Assembly (NCBI GenBank): GCA_023228995.1
Contig: JALOAD010000020.1
Location: 1 to 57,710 of the forward strand
DNA length: 57,710 nt
Direction: 5' to 3'
DNA from: Candidatus Muiribacterium halophilum
Lineage (GTDB): Bacteria > Muiribacteriota > Muiribacteriia > Muiribacteriales > Muiribacteriaceae
Of this stretch, positions 35,209 through 45,540 are shown one piece after another. Both the position numbers and the translations under genes were made by a program. How positions within the stretch are numbered: position 1 is the first letter of the stretch; the number at the start of each line of letters is the position of its first letter. The notes below the pieces were generated by a model. That model saw only the letters and a program-made list of their open reading frames with translations, made no database searches and had not been told where the DNA came from.

Positions 35209-36525
35209 ATGTTAATAAACGAAAAAATTTTAAATAATATACCTTGCGGAACTCTTATAACTCAAAATACTGGCAATGTTATTTATTTTAATGATTATTT
35301 ATTAACTTTATTTAATTCTGAGTCAAATATAATTGATTTTTCAAAAACTCAGATTCCTGAATTAATAAAATTAAACAAAGATTTTTTACAAAATAAAATA
35401 GCTTCTAATACTTTGTTTATAAAATATAACAATACTGATAAACACTTTCATTACTCAATGAAAAAAATAATTGAAAACAATGAAGAATTTTTTATTTTTA
35501 CATTTATCGATATATCTTCAATAAAAAACAATATTACAAAATTAAATGATTATTTCTATTCAGCAATAATGAATCTTAAAAATCCAATTATATATTCGCT
35601 TAATGAAATAGAAAATATTGTAAAAAACTGTTCAGACGATAATTGCATTGACAAAAATAAAATTAAATCAATAAGAGAAAATTCAAAAAAATTTATCGAT
35701 AACATCGAAGAACTTAAATTTAATTATATAAAAAACTTTAATTGTGCTAATAATCATAAAAAAACTAATCTTAAAGATCTTTTAACATATATAACTAATG
35801 GAATGAAGTTTTTGGAATGTAATAAAAAAATAAATTGTAATATTAATTTTAATGAAAACGACATACATGAAATTTTTGTTAATCCAGATATGGCTAAAAA
35901 AGCTTTTGTCTATCTTTTTGAATATATAAGCGAAGAATTTGAATTTATATCAGACGATTTTGATATAAATATCAGTAACATAGACAATAAACTAAATATT
36001 GATATGTTATTTAAAATAAATTCTTACAATTTAAAAAAATTTAAATCTTTTGAAATTGAAAAAATATTTTTAAATATTGGCGGGTTATTTAACATAAAAT
36101 TAAATAATAACAATGGACAAATTAATATTAAATTTCCAATTTTTCACGAAGAAAAAACAGATGACAAACTTAAAATGGCAGTTGTAGAAGACGATCTTGA
36201 TATACTTGAATTATATAAAGCAATATTTTCTGATAACAATGAACTAAATATAGAATACTTTGATTCTGCCAAAGTATTTCTTGATAAAAAAAGAGATTTT
36301 GAATTGCTAATTGTAGATCTTTATATGCCTGAAGTATCTGGATTTGACCTTATTAAAAATTATACAAAGCAAAATAAAGATTGCAAAATAATAATAGTTT
36401 CAGGTGCACCACCTCAATCAATAACAAAAAATACAAATCCACAAATAGTTGATGTACTTGCAAAACCAATTGATATTTTATATCTTATGAATACATTAAA
36501 AAAAGCTATTAATCTTCTTCGTTAA
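35209..36525 (+). CDS. degenerate histidine kinase-like protein with intact receiver domain
   Basis: A 438-aa protein. Residues 1-105 look like a PAS sensor (IPCGTLITQNTGNVIYFND). Residues 113-175 align with a kinase dimerisation helix, but the phospho-accepting His is absent: where HE(I/L)RxPL is expected, it reads MNLKNPI (121-127). The ATPase region (185-312) lacks recognisable N and G boxes, though the end (LNIGGLFNIKLNNNNGQINIKFPIF) resembles the last strand. Residues 322-438 are a normal receiver with acidic E327/D328/D329, phosphorylatable D370, S398 and K419. It probably receives phosphate from another kinase. No DNA-binding output domain. Its last 17 bp overlap the convergent gene 36509-37126. 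Confidence 0.85.
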   Translation: MLINEKILNNIPCGTLITQNTGNVIYFNDYLLTLFNSESNIIDFSKTQIPELIKLNKDFLQNKIASNTLFIKYNNTDKHFHYSMKKIIENNEEFFIFTFIDISSIKNNITKLNDYFYSAIMNLKNPIIYSLNEIENIVKNCSDDNCIDKNKIKSIRENSKKFIDNIEELKFNYIKNFNCANNHKKTNLKDLLTYITNGMKFLECNKKINCNINFNENDIHEIFVNPDMAKKAFVYLFEYISEEFEFISDDFDINISNIDNKLNIDMLFKINSYNLKKFKSFEIEKIFLNIGGLFNIKLNNNNGQINIKFPIFHEEKTDDKLKMAVVEDDLDILELYKAIFSDNNELNIEYFDSAKVFLDKKRDFELLIVDLYMPEVSGFDLIKNYTKQNKDCKIIIVSGAPPQSITKNTNPQIVDVLAKPIDILYLMNTLKKAINLLR

Positions 36526-37126
36526 GTCTAATGTGTATCATTGTTTCACCAGCATCATTAGTCTCAACTTTTAACACTCTAACCTCACCTTTACCAGCAA
36601 GAAACTGTCTTTTAAGAAATGCAAGTCTTGTCTTTATTTTTTCACCATCTTTTACAGTTTTTTTAAGATAATTAGGATAATCTTTGAATATAAGTTTTTC
36701 AATATAATTAATATCTTCTCTTGTAACACCATTTTCAAGAAGTTCGTCTTTACCTTTTCTTTCAATACTATCAACAATATCGGTTAAAACAAGGAAAAGA
36801 TCATATTCGTTTTTTATTCCTTTTTGAGAACATAAATAAGAACTTCTTGTTCTTGTAACTAACTTTTTTTTAGGAAAACTTCTTAAAATATCATAATTTA
36901 CTATTGAAGAATTTATTTTTTTAAATGGCTCTAAATCAAAATAAGAAAAATCTGTAGTTTTTTCTTTATAATCCTCTTCATTTTCCATTTCATTAGGAAT
37001 TGTTATTTTAAGAATTAAATTCTTTTTTGTACCCTGAACCTGATCTTTTTGTGGAAATGTAATAACTGATTCAGAAAAAACACAAATACCTGTAAAAAGG
37101 AGAAATCCGCAAAGAAATTTTTTCAT
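36509..37126 (-). CDS. exported protein of unknown function
   Basis: A 205-aa protein with a signal peptide (MKKFLCGFLLFTGICVFS, cleavage probably before ESVITF). The mature part is charged and helical (KLIFKDYPNYLKKTVKDGEKIKTRL is part of a basic stretch) with no family I recognise. GGAGG lies upstream of the ATG. It lies 14 nt downstream of the M24 peptidase stop and is probably the last gene of the rluB-M16-M24 transcript. Its 3' end overlaps that of the receiver protein gene on the other strand. Confidence 0.75.
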   Translation of the reverse strand: MKKFLCGFLLFTGICVFSESVITFPQKDQVQGTKKNLILKITIPNEMENEEDYKEKTTDFSYFDLEPFKKINSSIVNYDILRSFPKKKLVTRTRSSYLCSQKGIKNEYDLFLVLTDIVDSIERKGKDELLENGVTREDINYIEKLIFKDYPNYLKKTVKDGEKIKTRLAFLKRQFLAGKGEVRVLKVETNDAGETMIHIRLNEED

Positions 37127-37140
37127 TAGAACCTCCGTGT

Positions 37141-38187
37141 CTAATCAATCTCAATCAGTTTTTTTAGGCTTTTATTTAATATTGTGCAACCATCTTCTGT
37201 AACAACAATATCATCCTCAATTCTAATTCCGCCCCAACCAGGTAAATAAATTCCAGGTTCTACCGTTACAACATTACCAGGTTTGAGAATACTCAAAGAA
37301 CCTGCTGCTAATCGAGGACTTTCATGTACTTCAATACCAACACCATGACCAAGACCATGCCCGAAAAATCCACCAAAACCTTTTTTGGTAATATAATCCC
37401 GAGCTACCTTATCTATATCGGCAGCTTTAGCACCCGGTTTAATTTTTTCTATAGCTTTTAATTGAGCAGATAAAACTATATTATAAATTTTTTCAAATTT
37501 ATGACTTGCTTTACCAAAAAAAACAGTTCTTGTCATATCAGAACAGTAATTATCAGCAATACAACCAAAATCAAGTTTAAGCATTTGACCTTTTTGTAGC
37601 TTTCTTTTATCAGAGCATACAGCATGCGGAAGACTTGAGTTTTCACCAATAGCTGCAATTGTTTCAAAAGAGTTTTTTGAAGCACCAAATTCTACATGTT
37701 TGCGTCTTATAATCTCAGCAATTTCTGTTTCACTAATTCCTTCATGTAAATTTTCTATCACATAAGAAAATGCTTTATCAGTAATATTAACAGCTTTTTT
37801 TATACATTTTAATTCATTATCATCTTTAATTTCTCTTAAAATTTCCAAAAATGAACTTACAGGAATTAATTTAACTTTTTTATCGATAAATCTTTTATAT
37901 TCAGCAAAAGTCATAAACTCACATTCAAAACCAATATTAATATTAGTGTCAAAATGTTCAAAAAAATCTTTTCTTGTTGACATTACAACTTCAGCATCTA
38001 TTGTTTTTTTAGATTTAATATCTTCAAAGTAAATAAAATTCGTTATAATCTTAATGCTATCTTTAAAAAGAAGAATATAAGTTGCATCTGCATGAACTCC
38101 AGTAATATAAAACACATTAACAGGATTCATAATAAGCATAGCATCAATTTTATTTTCTTTTAATAGATAAGCATAATTTTTGATCAT
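37141..38187 (-). CDS. M24 family Xaa-Pro dipeptidase/aminopeptidase
   Basis: A 348-aa pita-bread metallopeptidase with a creatinase-type N domain (ALLIMNPVNVFYITG-like start) and the five metal ligands of M24: Asp in LKLDFGC, Asp in CSDMTRTVFF, His in GHGLGHGVGIEVHESPR, Glu in VVTVEPGIYLPG and Glu in GIRIEDDIVV. It removes N-terminal residues next to proline in peptide turnover. The ATG overlaps the stop of the M16 protease by 4 nt, with AAGGAGT upstream. Confidence 0.94.
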   Translation of the reverse strand: MIKNYAYLLKENKIDAMLIMNPVNVFYITGVHADATYILLFKDSIKIITNFIYFEDIKSKKTIDAEVVMSTRKDFFEHFDTNINIGFECEFMTFAEYKRFIDKKVKLIPVSSFLEILREIKDDNELKCIKKAVNITDKAFSYVIENLHEGISETEIAEIIRRKHVEFGASKNSFETIAAIGENSSLPHAVCSDKRKLQKGQMLKLDFGCIADNYCSDMTRTVFFGKASHKFEKIYNIVLSAQLKAIEKIKPGAKAADIDKVARDYITKKGFGGFFGHGLGHGVGIEVHESPRLAAGSLSILKPGNVVTVEPGIYLPGWGGIRIEDDIVVTEDGCTILNKSLKKLIEID

Positions 38188-39437
38188 AAATTACTCCTTA
38201 TTTCGTTAAATTTAATTTTTTGGCTTCCTGCTGCACAAAAAGTCATTTTTTTAAAATCTATATATTTTTCTGAAACACGTACAATATCATCAATACTAAC
38301 ATTATCAATTGAACTTACAACTTCTTCAATCGGAATAAGTCTATCATAATAAATTAATGAGCTCGCCTGTCTTCTCATACGAGCAGAAGTGTTTTCAAGA
38401 GAAAGAACAATATTACCTTTAAGCTGTTCTTTTCCTCTTATAAGCTCATCTTTTGTAATTGTATTTTTCATAATATTAATCATTTCTTGCATAGTTAAAT
38501 CTATTACTTTCATAGTGTTTTTTTCATTGCAAGCAAAATAAACAACAAACATACCAGAATTAGCATGCGATTGAGTATAACTATAAATTGTATAAACTAA
38601 ACCAAATTTTTCTCTTATTTTCTGAAAAAGTCTTGATGACATTCCACCACCTAAAATAGATGATAAAATACCAAATGCAAATTTATCCTGATTAACCTGT
38701 GAAGGACCTGTTGTAGCAAGACAAAAATGAGTTTGTTTAATATCTTTTTTTATAAATACAGGTTTACGAGATTTAAAAGTTTCAGGAATTATAATTTTTG
38801 GAGTATTTTTACGGGATATATCAGAAAAATACTTTGCAATAAGTTTTTTAAACTCTATTTCTTTAAAATTCCCAGCAATACTTATTATAAGATTAGGAGC
38901 AGTATAATGTTCACCAACAAAATCAACCATATTATCACGAGTAATACTATTAACAGATTCAATAGAACCAAGTATATTTCTTCCAAAAGGATGCTTATCC
39001 CAAAATATTTCATTTATCATATCATTAACAAGTTCATCAGGATTATCTTCATACATCATAATTTCTTCAATTACAACTTCTCTTTCCTTTTCAAGTTCTT
39101 CAGGTTCAAAAGTTGAATTAATAGTAATATCAGCAAGAGCTTCAACCGCAAGTTCCAGATGTTCATCAATAAGTCTAGCATAATAACAAGTATATTCTTT
39201 AGAAGAAAAAGCATTAAGATAACCGCCAACTCTATCAAATTCTTCAGCTATATCTTTAGCAGTTCTTTTTTTTGTCCCTTTAAAAAGCATATGCTCAGTA
39301 AAATGAGATATACCAGTTGAAAATCTACCTTCATAACAAGTACCAGACTTTACCCAAACCCCAATACTTATTGATTTAACATAAGGAAGTTTTTCATAAA
39401 TTACAGTAATATCATTTATTTTTTTTATTTTTACCAA
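38184..39437 (-). CDS. M16 family zinc protease
   Basis: A protein of about 417 aa of the processing-peptidase-like M16B group. It has the inverted zinc motif HxxEH in HFTEHMLFKGTKKRTA and the distal Glu in EREVVIEEIMMYEDNP. The second half carries the usual GGGMSSRLFQKIREKFGLVY segment. The frame is open from an ATG at 39458, but that has no ribosome site; I prefer the TTG at 39437, which follows GGGAG by seven bases. Either way it overlaps the rluB 3' end. It is coupled to the M24 peptidase, giving a peptide-degradation pair. Confidence 0.88.
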   Translation of the reverse strand: MVKIKKINDITVIYEKLPYVKSISIGVWVKSGTCYEGRFSTGISHFTEHMLFKGTKKRTAKDIAEEFDRVGGYLNAFSSKEYTCYYARLIDEHLELAVEALADITINSTFEPEELEKEREVVIEEIMMYEDNPDELVNDMINEIFWDKHPFGRNILGSIESVNSITRDNMVDFVGEHYTAPNLIISIAGNFKEIEFKKLIAKYFSDISRKNTPKIIIPETFKSRKPVFIKKDIKQTHFCLATTGPSQVNQDKFAFGILSSILGGGMSSRLFQKIREKFGLVYTIYSYTQSHANSGMFVVYFACNEKNTMKVIDLTMQEMINIMKNTITKDELIRGKEQLKGNIVLSLENTSARMRRQASSLIYYDRLIPIEEVVSSIDNVSIDDIVRVSEKYIDFKKMTFCAAGSQKIKFNEIRSNL

Positions 39438-40167
39438 AACCCTTCTCCCTGTTTTCATATAGATTTATCAAAGCTCTTTCCTCATTATATGTAAGAGCTC
39501 TATACTGACCTTTTGCAACTCCAAAAAGTTTTATAGGGCCAAATCTAACTCGAATAAGTCTTGATACTTTATGTCCCCACATTTCACAAAGCTTTCTTAT
39601 TTCTCGGTTAACTCCCTCACAAACAACAACAGCAATCCACGAAGAATTTCTATTAGATTTTATAATCCTAATATGCTGAGGTCGAACAAGTCTTCCATCA
39701 ATTCTTCTAGGTTTCATCATTTCAGGTAATTCGGAATGATAAACTATTTTATTAACCTTAACTTTATATTCTCTTTCAATCTTATTTTCGGGTTTTGAAA
39801 GAAATTCCTTCATATCACCGTCATTTGTTAGAAGAACAAGACCTTCTGAATTAAAATCAAGTCTTCCTATGTTTGAAAGAAACATTTTATCTTTAATAAG
39901 ATCAAATATAGTCGGTCTACCTTCTGGATCATTGTGAGTACAAAGATATCCTGCTGGTTTGTTAAGAATAAGGAATTTTTTGACAGGAGCAAATTTTATT
40001 TCTTTACCATCAACAACTAATTTATCATAAGAAAGATCAACTTTAGTACCAAGTTCTGCTTTCTGATGATTAACAAGTATTTTCCCTTGTTTTATAAGTT
40101 CTTCAGTTTTTCTTCTTGACATAATACCAAGATTTGAAAGTAGTTTCTGAATCCTTTCTGCTACCAT
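39412..40167 (-). CDS. rluB: RluB/RsuA-family pseudouridine synthase
   Basis: A 251-aa enzyme with an N-terminal S4 RNA-binding domain (RIQKLLSNLGIMSRRKTEEL) and a catalytic domain with the active-site aspartate in GRLDFNSEGLVLLTNDG. NREIRKLCEMWGHKVSRL is the conserved late motif of the family. It isomerises uridine in rRNA; the 23S-specific RluB group is the likeliest by length and lineage, but RsuA cannot be excluded. GAGGT lies upstream of the ATG. It is first of an operon with the M16 and M24 peptidases. Confidence 0.92.
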   Translation of the reverse strand: MVAERIQKLLSNLGIMSRRKTEELIKQGKILVNHQKAELGTKVDLSYDKLVVDGKEIKFAPVKKFLILNKPAGYLCTHNDPEGRPTIFDLIKDKMFLSNIGRLDFNSEGLVLLTNDGDMKEFLSKPENKIEREYKVKVNKIVYHSELPEMMKPRRIDGRLVRPQHIRIIKSNRNSSWIAVVVCEGVNREIRKLCEMWGHKVSRLIRVRFGPIKLFGVAKGQYRALTYNEERALINLYENREKGFGKNKKNK

Positions 40168-40432
40168 ATTTACCTCACTCTAAATTTAAAAGTTCAATTT
40201 TTATATTTGTTTACAATCTTTAAATAATTTTTTATTTATATATTTTGATTTAATTTAACAGAAAGTCTAAAATCTGTCTATTTAAAAAATATCGACGAAA
40301 TTTAATAAAAATCGAATAAAAGATAATAGATTATTAAAAAGGTTTATAGAGTTAAAGGGTTGTGAGTTTATGGGGTTTAAACACTACGAACACTACAAAC
40401 GCTACAAACACTATAAACTCTTTTCTACTTCG

Positions 40433-41776
40433 CTATCTTTCTCTTCCTAGCTTTTTAAACTCTCTTATTACTAAAATAAAAATAACAATAGAACTTATAA
40501 CATCAGAAACCGGATATGACAACCAAATTCCATCAAGTTTGAAAAATCTTCCCATAATAAAAAATAAAGGAATAAGAAATATAAACTGCCTAAGCAAAGA
40601 AACCCATAAAGAAACTTTAACCCTGCCAAGAGCTTGAAAAAGACCAGAAGCAATAATTTGAAAACCAGCCAATAAAAGAGCAATATGCGAATATAGCAAG
40701 GCTTGTTTACCATGTTTTACAAGAATAGGATCATCTGAAAAAAAACTAAAAATATTATGTGAAAAGAAAAATATAATAACAATATAAAACAATCCCATAA
40801 TAGAAGTTAAAAATACAGAAAAATAAACAGCTTCTTTAACTCTCTTTATATTCCCAGCACCAAAATTATAACCAATAACTGGATTAACACCCTGAAGAAC
40901 TCCAAACATAGGAAGAAATATAAACATATTAATCCTGTTAATAATACCAAGCACAGCAATAACTCCAAAACCACCATAAATAGGAAGTATATTATTCAAA
41001 ACAATAACAAGTATACTAGCACTAATTTGCCTTAAAAAAGAAGCAGCACCAATACCAATAACTTCTTTTAAAACATTAAATTTAAATTTAAAATTCCTAA
41101 TATTAATCCTAATAGAACTATTTTTATTAAGAAAATAAAAAACAAGATGAAAAAATCCCGCAATCCAAGAAATAGAAGTAGCCAAAGCAACACCATCTGT
41201 ATTCATATTCAATCTAAATATAAAAATATAATCTAAAATTATATTGATAATTCCAGAAATAAACATAACTTCCATAGCTTTTTTAGTATTACCTTCACTT
41301 CTAACAATATTATTAACAGCAATAAGTAATATCAAAAAAGGAACACCTGGCAGAAGATACAAAACATAATTTTTAGCAAAAAAATAGGTTTCTTTATCAC
41401 CACCCGAAAGATTAATAAAAACATCTTTAAATATATAAACAAGAAAAGCTAGTAAAATACCAATAAAAAACGAAGTAATAACAGTTGTCGAAAAAGTAAG
41501 ATCAGCTTTTTTTTGTTCCTTTTTACCAAGAGCCCTTGAAATAATAGAACCAGCACCAATACCCAACATTTGTGAAATCGCCATTAAAAAAAGATGAAAT
41601 GGAAGTGCAACAGTAACACCAGCAAGACCTCTAACACCAACACCCCAGCTAATTAAAAAAGCATCAACAATATTATACATAGCTATAAGAAGCATTCCAA
41701 ATATTGCCGGAATAGAAAGCTCTATAATAAGTTTTTTAATACTTTCAGTACCAAGTCTTACACTCTGTGTTTTCAA
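40433..41776 (-). CDS. MATE-family multidrug/sodium antiporter
   Basis: A 447-aa protein with about twelve membrane helices in two MatE repeats (ELSIPAIFGMLLIAMYNIVDAFLI-type start; NNILPIYGGFGVIAVLGIINR opening the second half). It exports cationic compounds or metabolites driven by sodium or protons. I choose a TTG start at 41776 with GGAG 6 nt upstream; the frame extends four codons to another TTG that overlaps the ribosome site. It looks monocistronic. Confidence 0.9.
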   Translation of the reverse strand: MKTQSVRLGTESIKKLIIELSIPAIFGMLLIAMYNIVDAFLISWGVGVRGLAGVTVALPFHLFLMAISQMLGIGAGSIISRALGKKEQKKADLTFSTTVITSFFIGILLAFLVYIFKDVFINLSGGDKETYFFAKNYVLYLLPGVPFLILLIAVNNIVRSEGNTKKAMEVMFISGIINIILDYIFIFRLNMNTDGVALATSISWIAGFFHLVFYFLNKNSSIRINIRNFKFKFNVLKEVIGIGAASFLRQISASILVIVLNNILPIYGGFGVIAVLGIINRINMFIFLPMFGVLQGVNPVIGYNFGAGNIKRVKEAVYFSVFLTSIMGLFYIVIIFFFSHNIFSFFSDDPILVKHGKQALLYSHIALLLAGFQIIASGLFQALGRVKVSLWVSLLRQFIFLIPLFFIMGRFFKLDGIWLSYPVSDVISSIVIFILVIREFKKLGRER

Positions 41777-41814
41777 AACAAACTCCAAAAAAAATAATTA
41801 AAAAATCAGCATAA

Positions 41815-41840
41815 AATTCAAATTCAAATTCAAATTCAAA
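41815..41840. repeat. short AATTCA tandem repeat
   Basis: Four to five AATTCA units upstream of the MATE gene, between it and the WG-repeat gene. Confidence 0.6.
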
Positions 41841-41890
41841 AAGAATAATAAAGCTAAAAAAGAATTATACAACATTATAAAAATAAAATA

Positions 41891-41920
41891 AAAAAAGCGA
41901 AGATAAAAATCCCCGCTTTA
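41891..41920 (-). terminator. rho-independent terminator of the WG-repeat gene
   Basis: On the minus strand AAAGCG...AT-TTTT-AT...CGCTTT forms an interrupted stem followed by a T-rich run (TTTTTATTTTATTTT). It lies 85 bp after the WG-gene stop. Confidence 0.6.
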
Positions 41921-42005
41921 ATACGCTTCACATACTGTTCTTATACTTCCACTATTTCACCATCTTACCATCTCACTACTTCACAGGTCTACCTATCACG
42001 GCTTC

Positions 42006-43268
42006 TCACTTTTGTGGTTTCCAAATATACTTACCAGTATTATCAATATAACCAAATGTATCTTTTTTTGTATAAACTTTTGCAATTCCATTTTTAAAAG
42101 GATATGCTTCAGTCCACTGAATATTATTTAATTTTTCACCCTTTAAATCAACATAATTATAAAACTCTGTTGGTTCTTTAGGCATTTCAGCATATACTTC
42201 GGCAGGAATATTACCACGATATTTAGCTTTGATAGCCTTTACTATCATTGGAACATAACCTTCAGAAAATTCAAAATCATGAATACCAAACATACCAGGT
42301 TCAATTATCATAATACCTGTAGATCTAAAAGCACTTTTACCACCAGTTAATCTTACATTAAGATTTCTTGCAACATTATCAACTTTATTCATAATATCTC
42401 GATAAGTATTAGCATAAACCCCAAGATATCCAGTTGTAATTCTATTAAAAGTTCTTTCAAAAACAGGTTTTCCAGTTTTATCAATAATAGTCCAACCTTT
42501 ATAATCATCAGTTGGTTCGTAAATCGCAGCAGCATAACCATTTTTAAATGGCATTGCCAAAGCATAATGAGCCGGAATTACAATTTCACCCTGAAGATTA
42601 TAATAACCCCATTTTCTGTTTATCATAACAGGTGCAAGACCTTCTGAAAAGCTACCAATTGCCATAGTAGTACTTTTATCAAGAGTAATAACTTCTTTAC
42701 CAGTTTTATCAATAAAAGCATAATGATAATTATTCAAAGCATTACCATCTTCAGAAAAAACCGCAGCTATTCCCTCATTAAAAATACCTGCACTTTTAAA
42801 ATATCCAATTTCACCGTTAGTAATAACTTTTTTACCCAAATTATTAATATAAACCCATTCTCCAGAAGCAATCATAACAGGGGCAAGTCCATCTGAAAAT
42901 CTTTTAGCATCTCCAACATTGTTTTCAAGGAGAAGATTATCAGTTTTATCAATAAAATTATAAGCAGCACCTCTTGAAGCAGTCTGAACTATTGCAAAAC
43001 CTTCTGAAAACGTGGTTGCTGATAAATATTTTCCCTCAATAACTGTTTTACCAGTTTCATCAATATAACCCCATTTATTATTTCTAAATTTAACTGGAGC
43101 AAGACCTTCAACAAAATCACCAGCATATTTGAATTCAGGTTTTATAACAACTTTACCAGTATTATCAATATATCCCCATTTATTTCTCTTACTAATTGAT
43201 AAAAGGTCAGATGAAAAAGCATTAATCATCAAAAACACAACAATAATAATTCCAAATATTTTTTTCAT
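42006..43268 (-). CDS. exported WG-repeat protein
   Basis: A 420-aa protein with a signal peptide (MKKIFGIIIVVFLMINAFS) and about nine WG (KWG) beta repeats of 40-50 residues, such as KWGYIDNTGKVVIKPEFKY, KWGYIDETGKTVIEGKY and TFGYIDNTGKYIWKP, each followed by a F.EGLAPV turn. Such repeats form surface or periplasmic beta structures of unknown ligand, common in spirochaetes and Bacteroidota. It lies 12 nt after the large frameshifted lipoprotein gene, on the same strand, so they probably form one operon. Confidence 0.9.
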   Translation of the reverse strand: MKKIFGIIIVVFLMINAFSSDLLSISKRNKWGYIDNTGKVVIKPEFKYAGDFVEGLAPVKFRNNKWGYIDETGKTVIEGKYLSATTFSEGFAIVQTASRGAAYNFIDKTDNLLLENNVGDAKRFSDGLAPVMIASGEWVYINNLGKKVITNGEIGYFKSAGIFNEGIAAVFSEDGNALNNYHYAFIDKTGKEVITLDKSTTMAIGSFSEGLAPVMINRKWGYYNLQGEIVIPAHYALAMPFKNGYAAAIYEPTDDYKGWTIIDKTGKPVFERTFNRITTGYLGVYANTYRDIMNKVDNVARNLNVRLTGGKSAFRSTGIMIIEPGMFGIHDFEFSEGYVPMIVKAIKAKYRGNIPAEVYAEMPKEPTEFYNYVDLKGEKLNNIQWTEAYPFKNGIAKVYTKKDTFGYIDNTGKYIWKPQK

Positions 43269-43280
43269 AAAAGCTCCTAA

Positions 43281-45540
43281 TTAATCTTCAATCGGTTGAT
43301 TAGCATAAACGCCAACTGCATAAAAGTTTGAAAAAGAAGTTGTTCCTTCCATTCTTATATACCAATCTCCAGGTGTAGCTGGATTAAACACATTTCCATC
43401 TCCAAATTCGCTTGCCAAATCATATGAATAGTCAAAATTTGAAGAAGTTGCCTGGCTACCATGTTTAATATAAGTTTTTATTTTACCTTCTTCACCACTA
43501 TCATTTGCAGTTCCAAGATATAAATATGTATAACCTGCTGGTACTGTTAATTTAAAGTCAAAATATGTTCCTGCACTTCCAGAAAATTTTAAAGATTTAA
43601 CATTATTTTGAAGAACAGTAAGACTACCGCCGGAAGTACCACCTGTATCTCCTCCTGGATCTGGGGTTTCAGTTACAGTTACAGCAATATCCGCATGATA
43701 AGGATTTTCATTTTCTTCATACATAACTCTAATAGTTGCAGACCCCGCTGTTGCAGGAGCTGTATAAGTTGTTCCTGAAATTGATCCGCCACCTGAAAAT
43801 GCAAACCAACTTACATTTGTAACAACTGCACTTGTATTGTCAGTATAAGAAGCTGTTACAGTAAAGTTAGACAAATTTATATTTCCATTTTTCACAACAG
43901 ATGCTGTATTTGGGTTAACTGTTAAATTATTAAGTGTTTTTGGTTCATAAACTTCTATTGGAAGTTCAGCTGTTTTTGTAACTTCTGTACTTGTATATTT
44001 ATTGTTGTATTTATAAGTAAAAGTAAGTTTTTCAGTATTAGTACTTACTGCATTTGGTGCTGTATAAATATTTCCTGCTATTGTTCCACTACCAGTATTT
44101 GTTATAGTTAAATCAGCATCAGTATATGAAATCTCAGCTGTTGATCCATCAAAAGTACCTATAATTTTTACTTTATCTTCAAAATTATAAGGTTTAGTTT
44201 TTTCTACTCTTGCATTAACAGGATCTAAAGCAATACTTTTTAATTCAGGACCATTTCCAAGTGACCATGATGTATCAAATAAGTTTTCATCTACTTCATC
44301 AGGAATTCCATCTATTGGAAGAATTTTTTTCAACCCTGTAAAATCTATTTCTGCATTTGATACTAATCCTGCTTGAAAGTTCCATTCATATCCTAATGGC
44401 ATTACAGTTTTATCTATATTAGCCTCTGCATCAAAATTTAATTTGCCAAAAAATGAAACTTTTGGTCCAGCAATATCATATATTTTTGTTATAAGTTCAG
44501 GACCTGTATATCCCATAATACTAACTGCTCCTGAAAGTGTAGGAGGAGTAAATTCCTGTGTTTTATTATAAACACTAATAGGAGTCCAATTATTGCTTAC
44601 TCTATTATATAAAAGACCCATTGTTCCATTATCTGTTCTTGTAAATTTTGTAGTTGTATCTGCTGTAACATTCGCTTCAATTCCAACATAAAAAGGAATT
44701 TCAACATCAATCCAGACAGGAATTGGTATTAGAGTTCCTGGAATAGTTACAATAAATTTCATTTTTTTATTAAGAATTTTACCAATTTCTACAATTTTTG
44801 AAGAATCCCATGAACCATTTACATTAAACCCAATATCTGAAGTCTGAGATGCAATTATTGAAGTACCAAAGCCATAAACTTTGCCTTCTTCAATACTTAA
44901 TATAAATGTAAATTTTAATTTCATGTCTATTTGACCTAAAGCCTTTACAATAACACCGTCTTTATTATAAAGTTCTTTATCTAGATTAAAACTTACACTT
45001 TTTTCATCTAAAAATGGAGCTTTTCTATTAAGAGTTATTCCAGGAGCTAAATTTCCAGAATCTACATCTCCTGTTGTTACTTCTTGTGTAAATTGTATAT
45101 CAAGAGATTTAAAGACAGCAGTAAGAGGAGCATCTTCTGTAACGACAGTATAATTATCTCCATTTTTAGTTATAGATGATATCTTTTTATATGGATAAAT
45201 ATCCTCATTTGTAAGAGGATATTTTGAAAAAACCATAATTTCATTTGTTGAATAATGAAAAGCTTCTCCTGAATCAAGATTAAATACAACTTCATTTGTT
45301 GTTAAAGATGTTACTTTGTTTTGAATATCATCAGTAAGTATTTTTATTTCATTTGTAGTTGATAATAGAACATTTTGTATATCTGGTAATATTTCTACTA
45401 TCTGTTTAGTAGCATTTTGATTAAAATCAAAAATCCACTTTGACTGGTGGTACCACAGCTGAGCTTCCTCCGCCTCCGCATCCTGTTATTAGCAAAATTA
45501 CCATTGCTAATAAAAATATTGTTATTTTCTGTTTTTTCAC
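43281..45540 (-). pseudogene. large surface lipoprotein with Ig-like domains, frameshifted near its start
   Basis: The long frame (43281-45236 from its first ATG) lacks a signal peptide and ribosome site. A GTG at 45540, after GGAGG, starts a perfect lipoprotein signal (VILLITGCGGGG, Cys at about 20) that stops at TGA 45427-45429. The main frame stays open up to this point. Removing one base from the T5 run (A5 on the plus strand, 45429-45433) joins both frames as ...VVPPVKVDFDFNQN. The joined product would be about 750 aa. It is paralogous to 15022-17601 (shared IPVWIDVEIPF segment) and has Big_2-type Ig repeats (LTVNPNTASVVKNGNINLSN) near residue 500. The cause may be a real mutation, phase variation, slippage or a homopolymer assembly error. 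Confidence 0.85.

Noticed and set aside
40340-40432. Possible tRNA or structured RNA in the CACTACGAACACTACAAACG repeats
   Set aside because: It is a short imperfect 9-10 bp tandem repeat without a cloverleaf or T-loop motif.
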